Positions 22,986 through 35,824 are shown, counted from the stretch's first letter. The stretch: 64,000 bases of DNA from Rhynchopus euleeides (GCA_963210315.1 OY723247.1:1984001-2048000); one strand, 5' to 3'. A program made the numbers and translations. Notes: generated from the letters alone by a model not told the origin.

Positions 22986-23727
22986 ACCGGGGATAATCGG
23001 ACCAGGGCTAGCTAAACCCTGGTGGTGTCACGGGTGGGGTTGGAGAGGGAGAAAAGGAAGAAATGAAGTTGCGAAAAAGTCAAACACTGACACGTGAAAT
23101 CAATAAAAAAGCGGTATATATCGCCCCCTTGCTGCGACAAAGACACTAAATAGTCAGGCCGCTCCAAGAGTCTTGAGGGCTTGAAGGGAGAAACAGGTTG
23201 CTGATGAGTCTCAGGAGCAGGCACCTTTTGTCCGCCCACATGACCTTCGCCCGAAGGCGAACCTCGTCCAGCTTGGCTCGATCGCCACAGAGAAGGGGAT
23301 CATTCTCCGCTGTGGTGAACATCTTAAAAACCGAGGGTGCAGAGGTGGGGCAGCCCACTGGTGCGACAGCAGACCGCCCCCGGATAGCTATAACTAGTGC
23401 ATAGGAAGCATACGACGGCACACGCAACAGATGCCGAAGGCACAACGGCGGGTCACTTTTAACCACCAGAGGAGTGGCACTCCCGAGGGGTGGGGAAGGG
23501 GGGGTAGTCACAACACTTTCGAAGGAAGAAAAGGGGCAAATGGGATGTTTTGTGCAAGGTAGAAAGGAAGTCACAACATGAGGCAGGGGGGATTGCTCAT
23601 CAGGCCTGGGGGAATAGAGGGTTTGTGTGTGGTTATCAAGTTTTAAGGCGGTGTCGCCCTGCACGGGCAGTAGCACCTCCCCTTCAGTATCGCACTCCCG
23701 AAGGATTCCCCAACACGACGTGACACC

Positions 23728-23783
23728 GGTTTCGACGCGTACTCTTCGTACCCCTCCCCCCGGCCGCGTCTCTTCAGCGAAGA
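23728..23783 (-). ncRNA. Putative permuted hammerhead ribozyme, second family, copy 2
   Basis: Same sequence and fold as 22930-22985, in the second direct repeat, 798 bp away. Cleavage of one transcript at both sites would release an RNA of about 798 nt, the repeat period, as retrozymes do to make circles. Confidence 0.4.
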
Positions 23784-23982
23784 ACCGGGGATAATCGGAC
23801 CAGGGCTAGCTAAACCCTGGTGGTGTCACGGGTGGGGTTGGAGAGGGAGAAAAGGAAGAAATGAAGTTGCGAAAAAGTCAAACACTGACACGTGAAATCA
23901 ATAAAAAGGGTGGTATATATCGCCCCCTTGCTGCGACGAAGACACTAAATAGTCAGGCCGCTTCAAGAGTCTTGAGGGCTTG

Positions 23983-26275
<2,293 letters not shown>

Positions 26276-26457
26276 TTTTTTTTAGACAGACACACGGTAC
26301 ACACATACACGTCTGTGGCGTAGTCACCTTGCTGGGGGGGAGGCGGGGAGGAGGGAGGGGGAGGATCGTCGCTCTCTCTCTGCTCCTCTCCTCTTCCCTT
26401 TTCTATCCCACATCCCCTCCCACACGCTACCCCCCCCCCCCCCCCCCCCCGGATCTC

Positions 26458-26712
26458 TTGTGGAGCCGGGCTACGATCCACACTTTTTTATCCTTTTCTT
26501 TTCTTTTTCTTTTCTCCTTTTATCTTTTTACGTCAATACTTTTTCTCCCCCCTACCCCCCCTACTCTCCCACCCCCCCCCCCCACCCTGCGTCCTCCACT
26601 GGGTCTTCTACCCACCTGACGAAAGGTACTCGATACCGGGCTGCCGGAGTCCAGTGGTTCACGCACTACTGCACAGTCGTGGGTTGGCAGCCGAAACTGC
26701 GTAGTAGATATA
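26458..26712 (+). repeat. Small dispersed non-coding element, copy B (carries a ribozyme-like fold)
   Basis: Counterpart of 13434-13730. It has the same 5' hairpin-forming block (GTGGAG..GATCCACAC at 26460-26482), a T/C-rich spacer, then the core at 26610-26707. The spacer is diverged while the core is conserved, so selection or common function of the core is likely. Confidence 0.6.
26610..26707 (+). ncRNA. Putative permuted (pseudoknotted) hammerhead ribozyme, copy B
   Basis: Helix I is 26610-26615 with 26679-26684. CTGACGA is at 26616-26622. The extra hairpin is 26625-26637 (GGTA/TACC). Helix II is 26639-26645 with 26686-26692. GAAA is at 26693-26696. Helix III is 26666-26677 with 26696-26707. 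The predicted cleavage-site C is 26678. Compared with copy A, helix III has at least four double compensatory changes (U-A to C-G three times, G-C to U-A once) plus single changes that keep pairing as wobbles. The linker between helix II 5' and helix III is exactly 20 nt in both copies despite different sequence. Confidence 0.57.
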
Positions 26713-27171
26713 CCCCGCTACGAAACACACCTGCTTTCCCTTCCCCTCCTTCCCTTCCGCCATTTATTCGTACAAAAAAAACAACGATACAGGGGCACAA
26801 AGTATATGGTGTCAAGGAGAGACTACGTATTACGGACAGACACCTGGTTGTGTTTTAGTGATACTGTATTGCGGTCCAACCACCAAGCCACTGACAGACA
26901 ACTGCTACACACCCTCCCGTTGTGCATTGATCTGCCTTGTACAACATATCTGGTGTAGTGACTACAAAAAGGACTAACATTGCGAGAAGGTGCTGGGAGA
27001 TTTACTTTTCCATTCCCTCTCGACGATCAAACCCCCCCCGGATCTCGTTGGATGTGCCGGGCGGCTCGATGCGAGCTACCCGACATGCCACCTTCATGCC
27101 TGAAGGGGCATACCGCGCGTGACCCAGCCGCTTCATCACCCCCACCCGCCGAAGCATGCACTCGCCGTGCC

Positions 27172-30100
27172 ATGCCGGGGATCTCTGCCCCTTCGACACC
27201 CCCTCGACATCCCCTCTGTCTTTCCCGATGGCGTGGAGGGCACCGCCACCTCAGCCGTGCCTCTCTCCTGCTGTTCAGCCTCCTCGCTGCGCTGCCATCC
27301 GTGTCTGGGTCAGCTGAGTGCCTCCCCCCGAGCGAGTGGGGGGGCGGTGCGGCGGAGGTTTGCCCCGAGATGGTGTACACCGCAGACCCGTCTGCGAGGT
27401 TTGGAGATGCGGTGTCGGCCTACCGAGACCTCACGGCGGTGCTGAACGCTACGGGGGCCAGCACCCTGGAGTGCCAGGCAGCAACGCGGAGGGTAGCCTG
27501 CCTTGCAAACATCCCGGCATGCGCAGGAAATGCGACCTTTATCCTCCCCTGCTCGAGACACTGCAGCGACTTCAAGCGGGACTGCTCTGCGGCGATCGCG
27601 ATTGCAACCCGCTCCCTGTCACTGCGGGTGGGGTACTACTCCTCCCGAGGCGTGTCAGGAGATATCTCGCGACTCCTCGACTGCCACACCTGGGAGTTCT
27701 CCCCGCAGTGCCGCAGCTTTGCGGCGCTGGCCCCCTGCCTCGACGTCGACTCACCTGCCCCGGCGGCAGACAAGGTGGTGGGGTCCGTCTGCTCGCTCCC
27801 CGAGACACACCCCCTCCGGAACACAGCTGCAACTCTCGCCGAGGCCTACAGCAAACCCCAGGGGAGTGTCTTCCGAGGTGTCGATGGAAAATTCTACGGC
27901 ACAATCGCCTGGGTCAGCTCCGCGGTGTTGGTCTGCGTTGTGGCGTTCTACTTCACCACCGATATGGGCCGTGAGGTGCCTGATATCGTGGCGGCGTCAG
28001 GCGGGGATAAATCTGCTTTAGATGCGTCGGTCATGATGGACGCGCCGGGCTCTAAGAGGAGCGAGGCAGGGCTGCAGCACAGCCCCATTCTGTTGGACGG
28101 GGAGGAGGAGGAGGGACCCAGCGGGGGGGCGCAGCGTCTCCCTGTGGTGGATCGGACGCGGAGGCTTTCCTTTGGGGAGAGGGTGTTTTCCATCAGGTTC
28201 TGCACCCAGATCGTGTCGATGCTGCTGACGATTGCGACGGGGGCTGTGATTTTCTTCGTCTCGGCGAACCAGGTGGAGAAGGATCTGATTTTCACATTCG
28301 ACGCGCAGCAGCAGATGCAGGAGGACGCGTTTGACACGGGGAAGGCAACCGCGCTGCTCTTCACCCAGCGCATCCTCCAGCAGAACGCCGACTCCGCCAA
28401 GGCGGTGCTGGGAGGGCATCTTTCAAGCATCAGCATGACACACAGCTTTGTGGTTTCGGGGCTGTCCGGGCAGCATACAAAGGGGGATATCTTCCGGAAG
28501 GCCTTCTCCGCATTCCGCGAGACAAGCTCCGACAGCAGATCGCAGCTGCATGTGCAGGTCAAGTCTGTCAACGGCGAGGTGGATCGAATCCTCTCCAACC
28601 AGGCAGCCCAATCCCTCCTCAACCACGGCGGTGCCACCGGCGGGGTCGACCCCTTCGCCGGGCTGCCCGCCCTGGGGGTCTACTTCCCCGGGGCGGGGAT
28701 CGGGGTTGCCGTGGCAGCCGTGGATGACCCTAATTATCCCACTCCGCCATCTCGCTACCCCTTCGCCACAATCGACCCTAACACAGGCGTGGTGACGACA
28801 AACCCCATCACTCCGAAGTATGGAGTTGCCCTGGGTCACATCGAGGATGACCTGGAGGCCGCCTCCAGTTGGACCACCTCCCCTCTGAATAAGAAGCTGT
28901 GGCAGCCCCTCCAGGTTAACTTCGGACAGCTTTCGATTGGGCTTGCGTCAACCTTGTACGTCCCACCGACCTTTGCGGAGCCCAGGTGGACTGTCGCGAC
29001 GTCCTGCCTTCTGACAGAGGGCAGTGTGAAGATCGCAGAGTCTGTCATCAAACACGAGAGTGAGAGGGTTATCATCTGTGAGAACACCCCATCCGCAACC
29101 CTCTTTGCGGCATCACACGCCCCGTTAACCCGGGTGGGGGGCTCCGCCCTGGCGAGCGCTGCCCAGAATGACGACACGATTTCCACTGTCCTCTTCGGGC
29201 TGTTCCTCAAAAGCTTCAACGCGACCTCCATCAGCGACCCAGCTGTCTCACGGAGAGTCGTCACCACCATTACAGAGCCGGACTACAACACGGTGTATCG
29301 GGGGCTGGTGGATGACTTCACCTATGAAGGGCTGAGCCTGGCTGTGATGTGCTTCATCCCGGTCTACCAGCTGGAGGAGGGCCTCCTTGACACTGCGGTG
29401 GAGCTCCGGAAGAGGTTCGACGAACAGGTCAGCGAGGTGAAGGGCAACGAGGAGCGGAGCCACCGCTTCCTGGTGTTCGTCTCGATGCTGCTGGTCTTCC
29501 TCGCGATCATACTCTCCCTCGTGGCGTCGTCCACCTCCACCTCTGCCCTGCAGACCGTTATCGAGGACCTGAAGGACATAGGGCACTTCCGCCTGACCCG
29601 CCTCCACCACCGCCACCAAGGCAAGCCGCTCTCCAAGATGACAGAGGTGTGCGAGCTCCAGAGGAGCATCCGCGAGACCCTTCTCCGCCTCCAGGAGTAC
29701 CGCAACATGTTCCCCTCCCTGGCCCTCGCTGTCAAGGCCATGGGTAGGCGCCGCGTCGCCGGGGGTGGTGGCGGCGGGGGCGGCGGCAGCGCCTGGGCGA
29801 AGGATGACGACCTGCTGATGGGTGAGGACCCTCTGGCACTCGGGATGAAGGATGGCTTTGCCGGGACAGGCCTGTTCGATGCGAGCGCCAGAGGGGGGAA
29901 GACGGCTGATATGGCGACGGAGAGGTCGTGCAAGGTGACGGTGATATACCTCAGCAGGAACCAGCTGAAGAAGCAGGATCGGAAGAAGAAGCGCAAGCCG
30001 AGCGACACAAGCCTTGCAGGCAGTGATCTCGATGTGGAGATGCAGAAGCGGCAGGACCTGGAGAGGGCACGCGCCGTGAAGAAGACATCCACATTTGAAT

Positions 30101-33036
30101 GGCACTACTCCGACCCTGCAACGGCTAGCCTCCCCGGCCTCCTCCGTTCCACGCGCACGGCGCTGGGGGAGATGGTTGGGGAGCCGCTCGAGCTGACCGC
30201 CGTGATCCCCCGCGGGAAAGCCGCAGCGGCTGCAGTGCTGTCCACCGCCGGGAGCTCCCCCCTGAGCAGCGGGTCCGGGAAGCGCCCCACCTTCGACGAC
30301 GACAGCGACGATGAGGGGAACCCCGACACGCAGTACCCCCTGAGGCACTCACACCACCTGCAGGACTTCCTCCTGATGTACCCCGACCAGATCCAGCTGC
30401 ATGTGAAGAAGAATTCCAAGACAAACTACCTCGCCCCGCTCACAGCGCTGGCCAGCGTGTTTGGAAAAATAGGGCTCGTCCTGATGGTGTTCCGAATGTA
30501 TTGGTCAGACTATGACGTGGGGACGCGTCTCGCCCCTGTCCAGGTCGTCATCCTCATCCTAGGGTTTGCCCTCAACCTGGTGTGGAGCTTCAAGCTGAGC
30601 CGCAAGGCGAATGAGACGGAGGAGCAGATGGCGGAGTGGACCTCCAACTTCCAGACGGAGACGACCCTCGTGATGGTGCTGTCGGGCTTCAACATGCAGA
30701 ACATGCTGCTCCTGTGGTGCGGCCTCCGGGTTGGCGGACTCCTCCGCTTCCACGCCCCATTCCCCCGCAAGATCCGCACGCAGGTCATCCGGTGGTCGAT
30801 GTTCTCCCTCATCGTGGGAGACGTCCTCCCTCTGACGGTGACCCTCTTCTTCCTGCAGGAGACAGGGGGGTGGGGGTCGGACTTCACAGCCGAGGTGACG
30901 GTCGCGATGCAGATTGTCGCCATCCTCACCGGGTCCGTCAAAAAATTCGTCGCCTTCTGCCTCGTCGACGACAAGAAGGTGGAGCGTGAAGAGATGGAGC
31001 AGGAGAAGGTCCGTCTCAAGAAGACGAAGAACAGCATCCTCACCCCGCAGGCCCTCACTGTCCTCAAGCTCCGCCTGGGTAGTGCCTATCAGTCGGGCGA
31101 CCTCTCCGGTGCTGGGGTGGACTTCACAGGTCTGAAGGGGAAGTCCTCCGGGCTTGACCCGATCCACCTCGGAGTCAACCTGCGCCGCTTCTACGCCACA
31201 GCCTCCGCCGCGGTGCGCAGCAGGCGGGGCATGGTGGTCGACTCGACAGATGGGGAGGTCACCGCGATCTTCAACCACCCCTTCCCTGTGGAGCGGCACC
31301 AGGTTACGGCATGCAGCGCGGCGGTTGAAATTCTCAGATCGAAGCCGAAATTTCACGCCAGACCCAACACGCCAGAGCCACCCAACTGGCTCAGCATGTC
31401 TGTTGTGAGCGGTGTCTTCCTCAAGGGAAACCTCCGTGCGGACGGGCGGAGCTATTTCCACTTCATGGGAGAGTCCCGCCAGCTGTGTGACATCCTCCTG
31501 CAGCACAGCGCAGACCGCGACCTGGGCATCGTCGCGAATGAGGCTGTGATGGAGAAGGTTTACGACAGCGGGAATGAGCTCCTCACGGAGTACTTCTCGA
31601 GGAGGGTGGGTGCGGTGAGGGTTTCCGGCACCTCCGCCCGCGACAAATTCTACCAGATCGTCCCCCTGCAGTACGGAGGGGCTGCCGACCAGCCCTCCCC
31701 TTACAACGGACGCCTCAGATACAACGGGGTGCTCTGGCGATCCGAAGCGCTCCTCGCAGATGCCTTCCGCTTCCTCGACGAGGTCGGGGTGTACCTCTCG
31801 CGGAGACCCACCCTGCCGGGGGCCCTGGCAGGGGCACCCCCGCCCGCTCCGCCTTCCTCCTTCTCTGCAGCACCGTTCCCCGCAAATCCGTCGGCGGAGT
31901 TTATTCCGGTGGCGATGTCGCACTTCCTGAGCCTTATCAGGCAATATATGGACGAGATAGTCTACCTCGGACAGCGCGACCCTGAGATGCACCACGCAGG
32001 CGGAATTCTTGAGTCTGTGCGTGCCGCCCTCAAGGAGGCCACTCTCGCTGGGAGGACAGGCCCTGCCGTGTTGGAGGGGATCTACCCTGCTAGCGTCTGC
32101 GTGTGTGGGAGGAAGGTTATCTCCGCCTCGGGCTGTGCATGCGGCGGCGGCTCGCCTCCGCCTGGCGTGGCCTCCCCTCTCGCCGGCTCCGCCTCGGTGA
32201 GGTCGGGCGATGCGTGGGGGCTCCCGCCGCCCCCTGCCTACCCCGACATGGTGGCGGGGGTGGTGAGGTCCCCCGCGCGCCCCACGATGCATACGTTCCC
32301 CGGGGTGTCGGAGAATGAGAGCGCGTTCTCCATCCTCAGCCCGAGGGAGGATAACGACTCGTTTGCCTACAGCGCTGCCGGGGCTGTCATGTCGCCCCTA
32401 ACGGCGAGGGGGGGCGCAGGGGGTGCTGTGCGGCCTACATCGTCAACCCCGGTGTCGCCGACGCCGAGGAGTGTGTCGCTCGCGGCGGCGCTGCTCCCGC
32501 AGGCGGGAGGTGAGTCGTTCGCATCCGACAACGAAGGGGATCTGGAGGCAACATCGCTGGTGGTGTTCGGTGACAGGCTGAGCCCGATGGGGTATCGCCA
32601 CCCCTTGCGTGCGTTCCCCAACAGGAGGCTGGGTGGGTCGTTCGATGGGGGGAGGAGGAGTCTGCGGAATTCGCTGGTGTCGACTGCGGCCCACGCGCGG
32701 CAGCATTCGGTGCCGCTCGGTGGGGGTACCGCGACCCCGCGGACCCCAGGGCTCAACGAGGGGATGACGCATACCTTTGAGTCGGTCGATTCTCCCCCGT
32801 CGGATAACATCGACCTCGCCGTGACGTCGCCCACCCCGTCAAACGCAGCGTCGGGCGGTGTTGGGCGGGAGAGGGACACCGCTAAGATCCTGATGCAGGC
32901 GACGAGCATGATGGGGCTGCAGGCGACAGGGAGGGGTGACGCGCTGCAGCCTCCCGCCCCGCCCCGGCGGAGGAGGAAGCTTGCTCAGACAGTCCCGTTG
33001 AAGGCGACGGTGTCCAGCGGGGTGAATGTGTACTGA
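27172..33036 (+). CDS. Receptor-like polytopic membrane protein with Frizzled-like CRD and degenerate nucleotide-cyclase domain, 1954 aa
   Basis: The start at 27172 puts a signal peptide (SLLLFSLLAALPSVSGS) near the N-terminus; in-frame upstream sequence exists, so the start is a choice. Residues about 50-200 are a Cys-rich domain with a Frizzled-CRD-like pattern (CLANIPAC, LPCSRHCSDFKRDC). TM1 is about 243-263, TM2 about 341-365, then an extracellular sensor-size region of about 400 residues, TM3 about 765-787 followed by a HAMP-like helix, and several helices at about 1093-1263. Residues about 1337-1490 match the second half of a class III adenylyl/guanylyl cyclase (DGEVTAIFNHPFP, VVSGVFLKGNL, FHFMGESRQLCDILL). 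I cannot find the first metal-binding Asp segment, so it may be catalytically dead. The last 400 residues are Ser/Pro/Gly-rich and probably disordered. A membrane signalling role is inferred. Confidence 0.8.
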   Translation: MPGISAPSTPPRHPLCLSRWRGGHRHLSRASLLLFSLLAALPSVSGSAECLPPSEWGGGAAEVCPEMVYTADPSARFGDAVSAYRDLTAVLNATGASTLECQAATRRVACLANIPACAGNATFILPCSRHCSDFKRDCSAAIAIATRSLSLRVGYYSSRGVSGDISRLLDCHTWEFSPQCRSFAALAPCLDVDSPAPAADKVVGSVCSLPETHPLRNTAATLAEAYSKPQGSVFRGVDGKFYGTIAWVSSAVLVCVVAFYFTTDMGREVPDIVAASGGDKSALDASVMMDAPGSKRSEAGLQHSPILLDGEEEEGPSGGAQRLPVVDRTRRLSFGERVFSIRFCTQIVSMLLTIATGAVIFFVSANQVEKDLIFTFDAQQQMQEDAFDTGKATALLFTQRILQQNADSAKAVLGGHLSSISMTHSFVVSGLSGQHTKGDIFRKAFSAFRETSSDSRSQLHVQVKSVNGEVDRILSNQAAQSLLNHGGATGGVDPFAGLPALGVYFPGAGIGVAVAAVDDPNYPTPPSRYPFATIDPNTGVVTTNPITPKYGVALGHIEDDLEAASSWTTSPLNKKLWQPLQVNFGQLSIGLASTLYVPPTFAEPRWTVATSCLLTEGSVKIAESVIKHESERVIICENTPSATLFAASHAPLTRVGGSALASAAQNDDTISTVLFGLFLKSFNATSISDPAVSRRVVTTITEPDYNTVYRGLVDDFTYEGLSLAVMCFIPVYQLEEGLLDTAVELRKRFDEQVSEVKGNEERSHRFLVFVSMLLVFLAIILSLVASSTSTSALQTVIEDLKDIGHFRLTRLHHRHQGKPLSKMTEVCELQRSIRETLLRLQEYRNMFPSLALAVKAMGRRRVAGGGGGGGGGSAWAKDDDLLMGEDPLALGMKDGFAGTGLFDASARGGKTADMATERSCKVTVIYLSRNQLKKQDRKKKRKPSDTSLAGSDLDVEMQKRQDLERARAVKKTSTFEWHYSDPATASLPGLLRSTRTALGEMVGEPLELTAVIPRGKAAAAAVLSTAGSSPLSSGSGKRPTFDDDSDDEGNPDTQYPLRHSHHLQDFLLMYPDQIQLHVKKNSKTNYLAPLTALASVFGKIGLVLMVFRMYWSDYDVGTRLAPVQVVILILGFALNLVWSFKLSRKANETEEQMAEWTSNFQTETTLVMVLSGFNMQNMLLLWCGLRVGGLLRFHAPFPRKIRTQVIRWSMFSLIVGDVLPLTVTLFFLQETGGWGSDFTAEVTVAMQIVAILTGSVKKFVAFCLVDDKKVEREEMEQEKVRLKKTKNSILTPQALTVLKLRLGSAYQSGDLSGAGVDFTGLKGKSSGLDPIHLGVNLRRFYATASAAVRSRRGMVVDSTDGEVTAIFNHPFPVERHQVTACSAAVEILRSKPKFHARPNTPEPPNWLSMSVVSGVFLKGNLRADGRSYFHFMGESRQLCDILLQHSADRDLGIVANEAVMEKVYDSGNELLTEYFSRRVGAVRVSGTSARDKFYQIVPLQYGGAADQPSPYNGRLRYNGVLWRSEALLADAFRFLDEVGVYLSRRPTLPGALAGAPPPAPPSSFSAAPFPANPSAEFIPVAMSHFLSLIRQYMDEIVYLGQRDPEMHHAGGILESVRAALKEATLAGRTGPAVLEGIYPASVCVCGRKVISASGCACGGGSPPPGVASPLAGSASVRSGDAWGLPPPPAYPDMVAGVVRSPARPTMHTFPGVSENESAFSILSPREDNDSFAYSAAGAVMSPLTARGGAGGAVRPTSSTPVSPTPRSVSLAAALLPQAGGESFASDNEGDLEATSLVVFGDRLSPMGYRHPLRAFPNRRLGGSFDGGRRSLRNSLVSTAAHARQHSVPLGGGTATPRTPGLNEGMTHTFESVDSPPSDNIDLAVTSPTPSNAASGGVGRERDTAKILMQATSMMGLQATGRGDALQPPAPPRRRRKLAQTVPLKATVSSGVNVY

Positions 33037-34632
33037 GGCGGGTGGGGGTGGGTGTTGGGAGATAGAGGCAGGGGGGCAGGCAGGGAAGTGCCAACGCATA
33101 TAACCGGTCAGGTAGGCAGGAGAAACGCATCTCTGGTGTCTGGAGGGTTGTGGGGTGGGGGTGGGGGGAGATGCTGCCTGTGTTTCTCCTGCTGTAGTCT
33201 TGTTTCGGGGGGGGGGGGTTGTCAAAAAAATGTCGGGATATGAGAGATGATTCAGTTCTGTCTTCTTCACGGTCTTTTTCCACTGCCTCTTTCCACGCGT
33301 GTACTATCTACTATGTATGATTCCTATATGTTGATTGTGAGAGCACACAGCCCCGCTTCAGTGATATTTTGTGAGCTGTTTTTATTCTGGTTCGTTCGGT
33401 GGAGCCCACACTGAGGAAACTTTCTGCGCCTTTTCGCCGGGTTTTTTTGCAACCCCACTCACACCACTTCATCAACTGGGGGAGTGGTGTACACAAAGAG
33501 TGGGATATGTGTTCTAACAAGGAAAAGGTGGCAAAACTTCCTTGCCCTCAAAATGTTCTTTGAAGTGAAAACCAGACACCGTCCCTCTGTCTGTGCCTTT
33601 GCCCTTTCTCGTGCGGTTCGCGTCGCACTAAGCCAATGCGCCCTGGGCCCCTTGGCAGATTTGACGCGGGTCTTCGCCTCCATCGGATGAAGGGCAAGAC
33701 TCTTCTTGACCCGTGGGCCGCAGAAGATCAACCAAGGTTGCCCCAACCTCTTTCTGTGCTGCAAGGATGTCCTGTGTGTTACAGTCGCACTCGTTAGAAA
33801 ATAGCAGAGCTTCGCGATGCATCCCGTCGAGAAACACCCTAAAACGGGTTGCAAAGTGACACAGTTTGACAAACAGTGGTATGGAGTGAGACACCCTGGT
33901 CAGTGAAAAGGCAACTGCGACAGTTCGCTGTCGTATATAATCGGTGATTACAACACAACTGAACTGGTGGGTACTGTGTGCATCGTGTGTTGTCAGCGTT
34001 AATCGTATGGGTTTTGTCGTATTTTCAATTTGTGAGTTGAAACCACGTGATTCATCTGCCCCTTTATGATTTCCCTGAGAGGTTTGCAGAGGTGGTCGGT
34101 GCAAGAAATGTCCCGCAGAGCGTGGGTGGTCCGGTCGCCCGCAGTCACAATCGCAGAGTTCAAGCGAGAATGCACACCGTGCCACATCAAATCTCAAGCG
34201 ACATCATCTTCGAGAAGGAATGTTTTTGCCCCCCCGCCCCCCCCTGTGGTGTTTGTGGCTGTCTTCACACAAGCAACCCACATCAATTCAATCAGGTGTT
34301 GGGGAATGCGATTTCCCCCACCTAATCGCAACATCATCGCCACCCCCCTACCCCTCATGTTTATTGCTTGCGCACGAAAGAAACACAAATTGTCAGGTAT
34401 TTTGACGGCCGTTCCGAAGGTTGTGACAGGCGGCTATCCGCTATGGGGGGGCTCCCCGCGGGCTGAGGTCAGGCTGGCGACCCAGGTTTTCAGGGTGACA
34501 CCAGGATTTCCTCGAAATTTTGGGTGACCCCCACCCTGGTCGGGGGGGGGGGGGGTCCCTCGCAAAGTGGGGGACAGGGGGGGGGTACACTGGCTACCTC
34601 CCGCACCTGTAGGAAAGGACCCCCCCCCCCCC
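33037..34632. other. Intergenic, no gene seen
   Basis: G-rich 3' flank of the preceding gene (33040-33225), then unique-looking AT-richer DNA. About 33850-33898 loosely resembles 13005-13052. G- and C-tracts at 34540-34580 and 34620-34634 lead into the inverted-repeat element. Confidence 0.5.
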
Positions 34633-35824
34633 CCTAGGCATACTTGTACCCCCATATGGGGAAGGCCAAAAATATGGGGAAAATATGGGGGGAATATGGG
34701 GGGTTTTTCAAGTCCTGTTCCCCCATATTTCCCCCATATGGGGGATATATGGGGGAAAACCCAGGGGTTCCTCAGGTGGAAGCAGTCAACAAACAGTTCT
34801 CTTCGTTCTGCTTTTCACAGGGTGTGAAGTCAGCGACTGACAGGAGACGTCTAGCACCTTGCAGAGCCATCTCGCATCGTCGCTTTCTGCGGAGAGGAAA
34901 CGCTCGGCTGAAGTGCTCGAGTCAGACCACAAAAGGTGCTGTGAGAGCGCCGACCGCCACTTTCTTCAAGTCTGAGTAGCGGTCATCAGAGCATGCTGTC
35001 CAGTAGTCCTGTCTTTGCTGGCAGAACAGTTGCGTCCTGCAGCCAGTCCTTGTACTGGCCTTCACAGGTCTCATTCCACCCGGCAGATGCAGCTTGAACA
35101 TGTCAAGCACTGCCTGGTGACGAGCGTTGACTCCGACTTTTCGGCGCTCGGAGCGGTCAAAAGTGGCGGAAGCGCCTGACACCCCAGAATGCACTGCTTG
35201 TGAATTCTCTTATCTAATAAGGATCCCAGGGGGCAGTTCGCAATCGCAAACACACCAGAGGAGGAGGACAGCGAGTGTGAGAGTGACGTGCCAGACAGGA
35301 CGTAAAAACACAAGAGTGTGTGTTGTGAGGAGCTGTTAACCCTGAACGCGCTCTGTGTGTCTGTGCGTATGTGTCCACCACCGCTGCCGCTGTCACTGCG
35401 GTGCCCCGCCAAACCGGGAAGCGTTCGCCCTCCGCTGCCGCTGTATCGGCGCAGGAGAGGAACAGGAGGTCGGTGCGACCCACCTGGGGGATCTTCCAGG
35501 GGGGGGCCAGACCTGGCCACACCTGAACGAGCGCGCACCCCCCAGGATCGGACTCCTGGAGGATCCCCAACAAGGCATGATGCCGGTTTCGACGCGCACT
35601 TCGTGTGTGTGTGTGCATGAGTGGTTTGATGTTCTCCCGTTGCAGCACGAATACCCCCATATCCCCCCATATGGGCCCCATATTTCCCCCATATTCCCCC
35701 ATATTTTACCGGTTTTTCCCCATATTTTCAGCCTTTTTCCCCATATGGGGGCGGGGTTTTGCGACCCCCCATATTTCCCCCAGATTTAGGGGGTTCCCCA
35801 TATGGGGGGACAAGTATGCCTAGG
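34633..35824. mobile_element. TIR element rich in CCATATGG/CCCCATAT motifs, about 1.19 kb
   Basis: The left end (CCTAGGCATACTTGTACCCC) is the near-perfect inverse of the right end (ending ACAAGTATGCCTAGG), about 31 bp. Both subterminal regions (34650-34760 and 35650-35805) carry many CCCCATAT / CCATATGG copies, like arrays of transposase-binding sites. No transposase is recognisable inside, so it is probably a non-autonomous DNA transposon. Poly-C flanks obscure the target-site duplication. Confidence 0.65.
35558..35601 (-). repeat. Fragment related to the second ribozyme family
   Basis: On the minus strand CGAAG, then TGCGCGTCGAAACCGG, then a TGTTGGGGATCC-like tail recur in the same order as in 22909-22950 (minus). 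The CUGANGA strand is not found upstream. It is therefore a partial or decayed copy inside the CCATATGG element. Confidence 0.45.

Larger units (their letters stand above)
22827..23982. mobile_element. Retrozyme-like non-coding element: two 357-bp direct repeats flanking about 441 bp
   Basis: Direct repeats at 22827-23183 and 23625-23982 differ at only a few positions, so the element is young. The centre (23184-23624) has no convincing open frame. Both outer edges abut (GT)n, compatible with insertion into, or duplication of, a GT microsatellite. Each repeat contains a TATATA box (minus-strand reading) and, about 130 nt downstream on that strand, a putative permuted hammerhead. Size and layout recall plant retrozymes (non-autonomous, LTR-like repeats with hammerheads), but no clear primer-binding site is seen. 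A simple tandem duplication is the alternative. It has no genes, so whole versus broken cannot be judged. Confidence 0.55.

Noticed and set aside
22827-23982. Coding LTR retrotransposon
   Set aside because: No gag, protease, integrase or reverse transcriptase frame is present between the repeats.
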